Source: Candidatus Eiseniibacteriota bacterium (lineage in GTDB: Bacteria > Arandabacterota > Arandabacteria > JAGLYR01). From it: a stretch of 9,986 nt of DNA. Positions within the stretch are counted from its first letter, which is position 1. Every line of letters begins with the position of its first letter. Under the pieces are notes generated by a model. That model was not told where the DNA came from and ran no database searches. It saw only the letters and a program-made list of their open reading frames with translations. Both the position numbers and the translations under genes were made by a program. Shown piece after piece: positions 1 through 6,511 of the stretch. The stretch lies in the NCBI GenBank assembly GCA_023132135.1, contig JAGLYR010000226.1:1-9986 (forward strand), read 5' to 3'.

Positions 1-157
1 TCCGGTCGAAATCGACCCCGCGCCTTGCCAGTCACAGCCTCCGTCCCTCTCGCCACGGGATTCCTGAATAACCCAGGCTACAACGGCAGCGTTGCCGTCT
101 CGGACTCTGAGGCAGAATGGGTGGGGGCTTTATCCCGACGAAGGGCGGATCTTCTGA
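1..157. other. Upstream region of the protease gene, no convincing gene
   Basis: All three forward frames are open at position 1 and close at 65-67, 69-71 and 160-162, so the tail of an upstream gene could lie here, but none reads as a recognisable protein. Two small inverted repeats are visible: GGTCGA-AA-TCGACC at 4-17 and ACGGCA-GCGT-TGCCGT at 83-98. ATTCCTGAAT at 60-69 faintly resembles the palindromic start of the repeat found after two later genes. I see no pair of -35 and -10 boxes that I would defend. A purine-rich stretch AAGGGCGGA at 141-149 is a plausible ribosome binding site for the start at 158. Confidence 0.4.
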
Positions 158-3100
158 ATGTCTGACACGATGACCTTAACTCATTGCAGACGAACCCGGA
201 GTTTCCTCCGGCTGGCACTCCCCCTGTGTCTTGCGGTCCTGATTGGGCAGGGTGAGCGGGTGTGGGCGGAAGCTCCGGAGCGGCCCGCAGTGCGACCCAT
301 CTCCCTCTGGCAGGGAGAGCCCCCGCCGGTGTCCCCGGTGGTGACGCGGGGGCTTCTGGCCGACGGCGTTTCCAGCCTGGGGCGGCTCGATGCCCTGCGC
401 GCGCAGGATCTTTTCTCAACAAAGGCGGCGGGTCAGGCTGAGCCCGAGACGCTCAGGATCATATCAATCCGTGTGGAGTTCGAAGAATCCACGGGCATGA
501 CCCGTGGGCGCTTCAACCTGACGCCCCCCGAATCCCTGGATGCCGGTCTGCCCGAGCACATGATCGATCCGCCTCCGCACAATCGCAGCTACTTCATGAA
601 GCATCTCGAGTCGCTGGATCGGTACTACTGCGCCCAGTCATACGGCCAGATCGTTATTGAGTACGATGTCTTTCCTCATGAGGAGAACGGCGCGTACGTG
701 TTGGACTCCATCTCGGTATACAACCGGGAGATGACACAATGGAGCTGGACCGTTGAGGGATTGACGGCTCTCTATCGCGATGCAATCGTGCTGGCCGACA
801 CTTCGGACTCCGGAGTGTTCGAGGATGCCGACGATCTCAGTGTCTACATCGTGTTTCATTCCGGGCCCGATCTCCAGACCGATGTGGCCTTCGACTCGCC
901 CAACGATATCCCGTCCTTCATGATCGCTCTGGGGGACAGCGACCGGTTCTGGGTCCGCACCGGCAGTGCGGACTCGTTGATGGTCTACGACGGTATGGTG
1001 ATTCCCGAGACCGTGTCCCAGGACGGGCTCGTCGGCGCCATCAACGGTGTGCTGGCCCACGAGTTCGGCCACATCTTGGGCGCCCTGGATCTCTACAACA
1101 CCTGCAACTGGGCGACCGGGATCGGCTTCTGGGGTCTGATGGGGTCGGGTAACCAGGTGGCCTTCGACCTGGGGCTGGGCGTCCCCGTCGAGGGAATCGT
1201 GCCTCCCAGTATGTGCGCCTGGACGAAATGGTGGCTGGGCTTCCTGGAGCCTGAGACGATCGACAGCTCGGGAACCTACTCGCTGAGGGCAGTGGAGCTG
1301 CAGGACGGCACGGCCAACCTGTACCGAATTCCCATCAATGGAGACGAATACTTCCTCCTGGAGAACCGGCAGCAGCGGCTCAGGCACGGCGTGGCCAGCG
1401 CTATCGCCGCGGATCCAGTGACCGGCGTCGCTATGGGACCAGTGGACTCGCTCGGCTATGTCGAGTGCCGCCGGGATAGTTCCGCGGCGCAGTGCTTTGA
1501 ATCGTACTACAACTTCCAGTACGACTACGGACTCCCGGGGTCGGGACTTCTCATCTGGCACATCGATGATGAGAAGATCCTGGAGACCCTGATGGCCTAC
1601 AGCAATGCTGTGAACTGCGACTACTGGCGAAGGGGCGTGGATCTGGAGGAAGCAGATGCCCTGAAAGACATGGGCAATCCCTATTCCTTCTACAACCAGG
1701 GGAGTGAGTTCGATCCCTTCTTCCGGGGTAACAACGACACCTTCGACGAGAGCAGCGTTCCCAATTCCAATTCGAACTTCAATGCGGTCAGCCATATTGC
1801 GATCACCGACATAGACAGCCTCTCCAGTGAGATGAGCTTCACCGTGCGTATGGGCGCGGGGGTACCGGGATGGCCGGTCGCGTTCTGCTACGCCGGGTGG
1901 TCCGACAGTCTGGGCGCCATCACGGTCTGCGACACGGCCCGGTCCGAGGCCAACGCCCCGGCGGCCGTGGACGTGGATGGGGACGGGGTTCTGGAGATCG
2001 CCCTTGCGGTCGCAGCGGAGGTCCACGTCCTGCGCCTGGAAGGCCCCGCGGAGGTTGATGGTTGGCCCGCGGTAACGGGGGATTCGCTTCTGGCCACCGT
2101 GGCGGCGGCCGATCTTGATGGAGATGGACGTGGAGAGGTCCTTGCCCGGTCGGGATCGGGTCTTCTCTACGCGTGGGAGGGAGATGGAACCCCCTTCTTC
2201 GGGGACTCCGATACCCTGGGTGTGTTCTGGAGGTCTCCGGGTAATCCGGTTTGCGCCCTGGCGGTCTCTGACGTCGACGCGGACGGGGAGACAGATGTTC
2301 TGGCGGCGGTTGGGGAAAGCCTGATGGTGTGGGGTTGGGAGCCCGGGTCCCGAAACGTGGATCTGAAGTGGGTGCAAACCTGGGGCGATACGATCCGGGC
2401 TCTCGCCGTGAGAGAGGCCGCCGGCGGAGTTCCTGCAGCGATAGCGGTTCTCCTGGAATCCGGGCAGGTCTCGTTGGTGGACGGCGGTGGGCAGGAACAT
2501 GGGGGGTGGCCGGTAGGTCTGGATGGGAACGCGGGGGTCGGAACCCTGGCCTTTGCGGATGTCGACCGCGCAGCCGGTGGCGAGAGCGAGCTGGTTGTGG
2601 TGACCCGGGAGGGTTGGATCACGGTCCTGACTGCGAGTGGGGAGACGCTGCCAGGCTGGCCCGTGGTTCTGCAATCCGGGGTCCACTCGGCGCCGGCCCT
2701 CGGAGATCTGGACGGGGATGGTTTCCTCGACCTGGCCCTCGGGTTGGAGAATGGCCAGATCGAAGTCCTGAGCTACACGGGAACGCCGCTGCTGGCCTGG
2801 AGGGTCGATGTCGGTCAAGCACCATCAGCCGTATTTGTTGATTTAACAAACGATTCAAGGCCCGAGCTCATAAGTTCCTTTAACAACCGCCATCTCACCG
2901 CGTGGGATGTCAGGGGCAATCCGGTTGAGGGCTGGCCCCTCCCGGCGGGGGCCGATGCGTCTCTTACGCCTCTTGTCTCGGACCTGGAGGGGGACGGCAC
3001 TCCCGAGGTTGTGGCATTTGGATCGGATGGCCGGCTGTATGCCTATGAGGTGGGCTGGATCCCGGATGCCGGTCCCATTGTGTGGGGAGGGTACCTGGGC

Positions 3101-3445
3101 AACAGTGCGCGGACTTCGTGCTACCCGGCGGCCCTGATGCCTGCCGATCCTGTGGAACGCAGCGTTGCCCTGGCGGATGGAGACCTGGTGATCTATCCCA
3201 ATCCTTCCAGGGACGGAGTTGTTCACATCCAGTACCGCTTGGGCTTTGCCACGAGGGTCAAGGTGACCATCATGGATCTCAGCGGGCAGGAAATCTGGCA
3301 GGTCGAGGACTTTTCCAGCGAAGGCCCCAATGAGGTCCACTGGCCCACAGATTCGGTGGCCAGTGGACTCTACCTCTGCAGAGTGGAGGCTGGGGAGAAA
3401 TCGGGTTCGACCATTGTGTTTCGGAAAGTGGCCGTGGTGAAGTAG
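158..3445 (+). CDS. Secreted M6-family zinc metalloprotease with FG-GAP propeller and FlgD/T9SS-like C-terminal tail
   Basis: This 1095-residue protein is an exported peptidase. A signal peptide with an Arg-rich start and hydrophobic core ends near VWA|EA (about residue 37). The M6 catalytic domain starts near residue 99 and contains HEFGHILGALDLY at 301-313: His301 and His305 as zinc ligands, Glu302 as the catalytic base and Asp311 as the probable third ligand. WGLMGSG at 325-331 supplies the Met-turn, and GLLIWHIDD at 463-471 is typical of the family. A repeat region follows with Asp-rich FG-GAP/VCBS calcium loops at about 605, 652, 705, 801, 850, 895 and 942, fitting a seven-bladed propeller. 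The copies at 801 and 895 have degenerate loops. From 1012, YPNPSRDG through GLYLCRVEAG to the end is a FlgD-like/T9SS type A sorting domain. ATG158 is preceded by AAGGGCGGA; ATG170 is an alternative start. Its substrate is unknown. The M6 call is firm, and function of the tail as an export or anchoring signal is inferred. Confidence 0.93.
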   Translation: MSDTMTLTHCRRTRSFLRLALPLCLAVLIGQGERVWAEAPERPAVRPISLWQGEPPPVSPVVTRGLLADGVSSLGRLDALRAQDLFSTKAAGQAEPETLRIISIRVEFEESTGMTRGRFNLTPPESLDAGLPEHMIDPPPHNRSYFMKHLESLDRYYCAQSYGQIVIEYDVFPHEENGAYVLDSISVYNREMTQWSWTVEGLTALYRDAIVLADTSDSGVFEDADDLSVYIVFHSGPDLQTDVAFDSPNDIPSFMIALGDSDRFWVRTGSADSLMVYDGMVIPETVSQDGLVGAINGVLAHEFGHILGALDLYNTCNWATGIGFWGLMGSGNQVAFDLGLGVPVEGIVPPSMCAWTKWWLGFLEPETIDSSGTYSLRAVELQDGTANLYRIPINGDEYFLLENRQQRLRHGVASAIAADPVTGVAMGPVDSLGYVECRRDSSAAQCFESYYNFQYDYGLPGSGLLIWHIDDEKILETLMAYSNAVNCDYWRRGVDLEEADALKDMGNPYSFYNQGSEFDPFFRGNNDTFDESSVPNSNSNFNAVSHIAITDIDSLSSEMSFTVRMGAGVPGWPVAFCYAGWSDSLGAITVCDTARSEANAPAAVDVDGDGVLEIALAVAAEVHVLRLEGPAEVDGWPAVTGDSLLATVAAADLDGDGRGEVLARSGSGLLYAWEGDGTPFFGDSDTLGVFWRSPGNPVCALAVSDVDADGETDVLAAVGESLMVWGWEPGSRNVDLKWVQTWGDTIRALAVREAAGGVPAAIAVLLESGQVSLVDGGGQEHGGWPVGLDGNAGVGTLAFADVDRAAGGESELVVVTREGWITVLTASGETLPGWPVVLQSGVHSAPALGDLDGDGFLDLALGLENGQIEVLSYTGTPLLAWRVDVGQAPSAVFVDLTNDSRPELISSFNNRHLTAWDVRGNPVEGWPLPAGADASLTPLVSDLEGDGTPEVVAFGSDGRLYAYEVGWIPDAGPIVWGGYLGNSARTSCYPAALMPADPVERSVALADGDLVIYPNPSRDGVVHIQYRLGFATRVKVTIMDLSGQEIWQVEDFSSEGPNEVHWPTDSVASGLYLCRVEAGEKSGSTIVFRKVAVVK
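2825..2857 (+). other. Rare-codon, AT-rich patch inside the protease gene
   Basis: Within 11 codons the gene uses TCA (2825), TTA (2843) and TCA (2855). It uses no TTA, CTA or TCA codon between 641 and 2824, nor between 2858 and the stop at 3445. The in-register complementary strand stays open over exactly those two stretches, which shows this directly. The patch also holds the inverted repeat TTTGTT-GATTT-AACAAA at 2834-2850 and runs on into further AT-ending codons (ATA AGT) to about 2885. It encodes the sixth, degenerate propeller loop (VDLTNDSRPE). The frame is intact, so this is not a frameshift. Confidence 0.6.
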
Positions 3446-3465
3446 GGCTGTCGGCTGCAAATCCC

Positions 3466-3470
3466 GGAGG
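3466..3470 (+). promoter_or_regulatory. Ribosome binding site that decides the start of the next gene
   Basis: GGAGG lies 8 bases before ATG3479 but only 2 bases before the in-frame TTG at 3473. The spacing favours ATG3479 and gives a protein starting MRRSLWLAG, a good signal-peptide start. Confidence 0.7.
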
Positions 3471-3478
3471 TCTTGGAA

Positions 3479-4516
3479 ATGCGAAGGTCGCTTTGGTTAG
3501 CAGGGGTCGTTGGTGTTCTTCTGCTCAGTGTTCCCGCGGTCGGGGTAGCCGGGCCAAGTCTGAAGCAGGAGCCGAGCAGGCTGGCGGGTGGTTGCCTGTG
3601 GTCGCCGGGTGCGGTCGAGAAGATGCTGGAAGGTCTGGCCCGGGCGTCTGTTGAGGATCCGCCCGTGGAGCCTGTGGTGGAGCCTGGATACCTGCAACCG
3701 GGTGAGTCGGGCTACAAGTCCCCCGGGCGCGCCTTCTTCATGTCTCTTGTCCTGCCTGGATCCGGGGAGCTGTACGCTGGTTCGATGCGGGGACTCGCAT
3801 TCCTTGGAATCGAGCTCCTGTCGTGGGGTGGCTATGTTTACTACGATGGCAAGGGCCACGACGAGAGAACCAACTACGAAGCTTTCGCCGACCTTCACTA
3901 TGAGGCGGCCCGATACCGGGATGTGGTCAACGAGATCTGCGGCAAGTATGAGAACTGGCCCCTTGACCCGGACTATCCATGTCAGGATTGCGAGTTTCAA
4001 CATTGTGCGGAGGATCTGGATCCTGGGGAGGGCAATACCTACTCGGAAAACCAGTGCGCGATGGTGCGGGGACACTTCCTTCTCCCGGATGAGACGGGGC
4101 AGCACTACTATGAGGACCTGGGGAAGTACGACAAGTACATCTTCGGATGGGATGACTGGTACGAGAAGTACACCTTTGATAACCGGCGCGACGCCATCTC
4201 GTGGTCGGAGTGGCAGCCGGGAGAGACCTGGCCGACGATGAACCCGCCCTGGGATGAGACGGTGGGAATGGATTCGGAGAACCGGGAGAAATACCGGGGA
4301 ATGCGTCGGCAGAGCAATGACTACCTGGATCGGGCGACCTACTTCACCTGGTTCGTGCTCATCAACCACGTGGGCAGCGCACTGAACGCGGCCTTCTCCG
4401 CTCGCACGCACAACCGCAGGCTGGTAGGGGAACCGACCGGGATGGATGTGGGAATGGAATCCAGGCCTCTGGAGAATGAGTACGAGACGCGGATTTTCGT
4501 GAGGAAATGGTTCTAA
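3479..4516 (+). CDS. Exported DUF5683-like envelope protein with Cys-rich insert
   Basis: This is a 345-residue protein of unknown function. A signal peptide (MRRS plus hydrophobic core) ends near residue 24. At 81-101, SPGRAFFMSLVLPGSGELYAG matches the PGxGxxYxG hallmark of DUF5683-like proteins and is followed by a hydrophobic helix at about 105-121. The C-terminal part has an aromatic stretch (KYDKYIFGWDDWYEKY), then YRGMRRQSNDYLDRA from 272 and LINHVGSALNAAF around 294-306, matching the LNxxxSAID region of the next gene product. These two are divergent paralogues. Unlike its neighbour, it carries a segment with Cys154, Cys168, Cys171, Cys176 and Cys193, including a CxxC, suited to disulfides or metal binding. 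It ends in Phe (RKWF), as many outer-membrane proteins do. It lies 33 bases after the protease gene, so co-transcription is likely. Family resemblance is judged by motif only, and membrane location is inferred. Confidence 0.75.
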   Translation: MRRSLWLAGVVGVLLLSVPAVGVAGPSLKQEPSRLAGGCLWSPGAVEKMLEGLARASVEDPPVEPVVEPGYLQPGESGYKSPGRAFFMSLVLPGSGELYAGSMRGLAFLGIELLSWGGYVYYDGKGHDERTNYEAFADLHYEAARYRDVVNEICGKYENWPLDPDYPCQDCEFQHCAEDLDPGEGNTYSENQCAMVRGHFLLPDETGQHYYEDLGKYDKYIFGWDDWYEKYTFDNRRDAISWSEWQPGETWPTMNPPWDETVGMDSENREKYRGMRRQSNDYLDRATYFTWFVLINHVGSALNAAFSARTHNRRLVGEPTGMDVGMESRPLENEYETRIFVRKWF

Positions 4517-4519
4517 AGC

Positions 4520-4564
4520 CCGCATTTTTCACCAGCCTCGCGAAGAGACTGGTGAGAAATGCGG
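4520..4564 (+). promoter_or_regulatory. Long hairpin covering the annotated start of the second paralogue
   Basis: The arms 4520-4535 and 4549-4564 pair over 16 consecutive positions with a single G-U wobble (T4528 with G4556) and a 13-base loop. The hairpin begins 3 bases after the stop codon at 4514-4516. Its right arm holds GGTGAG and the ATG at 4559-4561, so folded RNA would hide that start. No T-tract follows, so it is not a standard intrinsic terminator. It could regulate translation, stabilise the 3' end of the upstream message, or simply precede a true start at TTG4583. Confidence 0.7.
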
Positions 4565-5401
4565 ATTAACAGGGAGAGATTCTTGATCGGCCGAATTGGC
4601 ATTACATTGCTTGTTGGAGGGCTTGCGCTCGTTGCTGCGCCGTGCGTGGCGGAGACGCAGGGCCGGCAAGGGACTCTGGGCCAGGTTGCGGCAGAGCTCT
4701 TCGCTGCCAGGCGGGCAGAAGCTCTGGAGTCCATTGCCGCCGGGCCGCAGTCGGGATCGACGTCGGTGTCTGCGGCTATTTCCAGACCCGGCAAGTCCGG
4801 CCGCAAGGCCTTTTTCCTTTCTCTCCTGCTTCCAGGGTTGGGTCAGAGGTATCTCGGGCAGGAGTACCGCTCCAGGATCTACATGGGAGCCGAGGCGGCG
4901 GTGTGGATTACCGTGGCCAGCTTCTGGTTGCAGGGATCGCTGAGGGAGGATCGGTACCGCGAGTTCGCGGAAATCGTGGGCGGGGCCGATTCCGGCATGG
5001 ACAATGACGACTACTACAAGGACCTGGCGCTGTACGGGTCCAGCGATGTACATTCGATGGTCATTCGATGGGAAGCCCGCGCCCTCTTTCCCGATGATCG
5101 CGACGCCCGGGGCAGGTACTATGCCGAGAACATCTACCCCGAGAGCGAGGCGTGGTCGTGGCCGGACGCGGCGGCCTTCGACGAATACCAGCGGCTCAGG
5201 CGCCGGAGCAAGCGCGCCTACCGCACAGCCGTGAACGTCATCGGACTGGTGGTCCTGAACCGCCTGGTCAGCGCCATCGACACGGTGACCGGGAAGGAAA
5301 AAGAGGAGTTCGCGGGTGGATGGGTGCCGCAGTTCTCGGTCAGGGCTCTTCCCGGAGATGATGCGCCCGCGGCTTCCCTCCATCTCCATCGCTCATTCTA
5401 G
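4559..5401 (+). CDS. Exported DUF5683-like envelope protein, paralogue of the preceding gene
   Basis: This 280-residue protein of unknown function has a signal peptide ending near CVAE, about residue 32 if ATG4559 is used. At 80-100, SGRKAFFLSLLLPGLGQRYLG is a clear counterpart of the motif in the preceding gene, followed by a hydrophobic stretch. Further matches are YYKDLALY, YQRLRRRSKRAYRTA and VVLNRLVSAID (about 231-241, with Asn234 and Asp241). The Cys-rich insert and GWDDW segment of the neighbour are missing, which explains the shorter length. The final residues (LHLHRSF) end in Phe. The start is uncertain: ATG4559 has a weak, close GGTG and lies inside a 16-bp hairpin, while in-frame TTG4583 has a better binding site and gives MIGRIGITLLVGG, still a good signal peptide (272 residues). 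The gene sits 42 bases after its paralogue, so tandem duplication and divergence is the simplest history. Confidence 0.75.
   Translation: MRINRERFLIGRIGITLLVGGLALVAAPCVAETQGRQGTLGQVAAELFAARRAEALESIAAGPQSGSTSVSAAISRPGKSGRKAFFLSLLLPGLGQRYLGQEYRSRIYMGAEAAVWITVASFWLQGSLREDRYREFAEIVGGADSGMDNDDYYKDLALYGSSDVHSMVIRWEARALFPDDRDARGRYYAENIYPESEAWSWPDAAAFDEYQRLRRRSKRAYRTAVNVIGLVVLNRLVSAIDTVTGKEKEEFAGGWVPQFSVRALPGDDAPAASLHLHRSF
4571..4578 (+). promoter_or_regulatory. Candidate ribosome binding site for alternative TTG start at 4583
   Basis: AGGGAGAG lies 4 bases before TTG4583 (6 from its GGGAG core), in frame with the annotated gene and just outside the hairpin that covers ATG4559. It supports TTG4583 as the working start, or as a second start used when the hairpin is folded. 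Confidence 0.4.
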
Positions 5402-5426
5402 ATTTATGAATCCCTGCTGTGAGGAT
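5402..5426 (+). repeat. Post-stop repeat element, copy 1
   Basis: The 19 bases 5406-5424, ATGAATCCCTGCTGTGAGG, recur at 9920-9938 with one difference (T/C at 5420). Both copies follow the stop codon of a gene ending TTC TAG, here by 4 bases. The flanking ATTTATGAAT (5402-5411) is an imperfect version of the palindrome in the other copy. The element opens a 27-codon frame, 5406-5489, starting MNPCCEDLLNM, which overlaps the start of the propeller gene. No good ribosome binding site precedes it. Confidence 0.65.
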
Positions 5427-5455
5427 CTTTTGAACATGCGAGGAGTCGTGACAAA

Positions 5456-6439
5456 ATGGGTTTGCGCGGGAACACCACACCACTGCTGATTGCCCTGGGG
5501 GTCTGCGCGGTTGGTTTCGGGGGGGGCTGCGCGAGCGGCGGAGGTGAGCGTGTTCCCTCCGGCCTGCCGGCCATTGCTCCTGCCCTGCGCTTCGAACAGG
5601 TACGGTCCATCGGATCGTCCGGATCCGGATCCGGTGAGTTCGATGAGCCCATGGGAATTGCCCTGGACCACCGGGGGTATCTCTACGTCGTGGACATGGG
5701 GAACAACCGTGTCCAGGTGTTCGATCCGGAGGGCCGGTTTCTCTTTGAGTTCGGGATCTTTGGATCGGAGAACGGTCAGTTCATCGAGCCGGTGGGCGCG
5801 ACGGCGGATCACGGTTTTTCCGTTGCGGTCACCGATGCCCGCAACGAGCGCTGGCAGACCTTCGACCTGGACGGCAATTTTCTTGCGGCCAGCTTGGATG
5901 GGGCGGACGCACGGCTGGGTATTCCCTGGGGTGTGGCGCGTGCATCGGACGGGCGCCTGTACGTCAGCAACATCCAGGACCATTCGATTGTCGTGGTGGG
6001 GCTTGACGGGAATGTAGAGTTCGACTTCGGGGGGTTCGGCGCCGGGCGCGGGCAACTCAACCTGCCCAGCGGTGTTGCCTTCTCCAGACAGCAGAACCTG
6101 TTTGTGGCCGACACGGGAAATCACAGGGTCCAGGTGTTCGATCTCGACGGCGGGCCTCTCGCGAGGTGGGGAAGACGAGGCGCCGGACCCGGGGAGTTCC
6201 TGGGACCTCGCGGGATAGCGGTGGACCGGCAAGGGAGAGTTTACGTCGCGGACACGGGGAACGATCGCATCCAGGTCTTCGATGCATCGGGAGGATGGTT
6301 GGCGGTCTATCCTCCGGCGAACTCCGGAGGCGAGCTCGCGCGTCCTGCCGACGTGGCAGTGATAGGCGCCCGGGTTTTCGTCGCGGACACGGGTCACGAT
6401 CGGGTGGTGGAACTGCGCGTGAGAGAAATCCACAGATGA
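5456..6439 (+). CDS. NHL-repeat six-bladed beta-propeller, probable lipoprotein
   Basis: This 327-residue exported protein is built almost wholly of NHL repeats. The N-terminus (MGLRGNTTPLL, then GFGGGCAS) suggests lipidation at Cys25, though the residues before the Cys are glycines rather than a classic L-[AS]-[GA] lipobox. A Ser-Gly linker (about 55-60) leads into six blades with the usual G(E/Q)F...P.G(I/V)A...G.(L/V)(Y/F)VAD(T)G(N/H)(H/D)R(V/I)QVFD pattern. Blades 1, 4 and 5 are near-canonical, while 2, 3 and 6 are more diverged. Such propellers bind proteins, carbohydrate or RNA, and no catalytic motif is visible. AGGAG at 5441-5445, 10 bases upstream, supports ATG5456, and no other in-frame start exists after the stop at 5420. 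It probably serves as a periplasmic or surface scaffold for its neighbours (inference). Confidence 0.9.
   Translation: MGLRGNTTPLLIALGVCAVGFGGGCASGGGERVPSGLPAIAPALRFEQVRSIGSSGSGSGEFDEPMGIALDHRGYLYVVDMGNNRVQVFDPEGRFLFEFGIFGSENGQFIEPVGATADHGFSVAVTDARNERWQTFDLDGNFLAASLDGADARLGIPWGVARASDGRLYVSNIQDHSIVVVGLDGNVEFDFGGFGAGRGQLNLPSGVAFSRQQNLFVADTGNHRVQVFDLDGGPLARWGRRGAGPGEFLGPRGIAVDRQGRVYVADTGNDRIQVFDASGGWLAVYPPANSGGELARPADVAVIGARVFVADTGHDRVVELRVREIHR
5619..5634. repeat. 16-bp perfect palindrome from tandem TCCGGA codon pairs
   Basis: CCGGATCCGGATCCGG is its own reverse complement. It arises from three Ser-Gly codon pairs (TCC GG) in the linker between the lipid anchor region and the propeller. This is most simply a low-complexity linker expansion and not an operator. 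Confidence 0.6.
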
Positions 6440-6511
6440 CACGGAAGGGGCCAGGCTCGGCCGGGGACCTCGTAACACAGCGAGGCTGAATTCGGAGGCG
6501 GATCCGACGTC

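Noticed and set aside
60-80. Possible third copy of the post-stop repeat: ATTCCTGAAT followed by AACCCAGGC
   Set aside because: It needs a gap and several mismatches and lacks the CCCTGCTG core, so it is not distinguishable from chance.
25-84. TTGCCA and TACAAC as promoter boxes
   Set aside because: Their spacing is about 48 bases, and neither has a fitting partner at 16-18 bases.
638-2818. Very long minus-strand open frames opposite every gene, up to 1002 codons at 6866-9874
   Set aside because: They are in register with the sense codons, so their stops correspond to sense TTA, CTA and TCA, which are rare in this GC-rich DNA. They have no plausible protein features and are shadows.
3473-3478. 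TTG3473 as start of the first DUF5683-like gene
   Set aside because: Only 2 bases separate it from GGAGG, while ATG3479 has ideal 8-base spacing.
6468-6485. CCTCG-TAACACAG-CGAGG stem between the propeller and barrel genes as a terminator
   Set aside because: Five base pairs, no T-tract, and the next gene follows closely.
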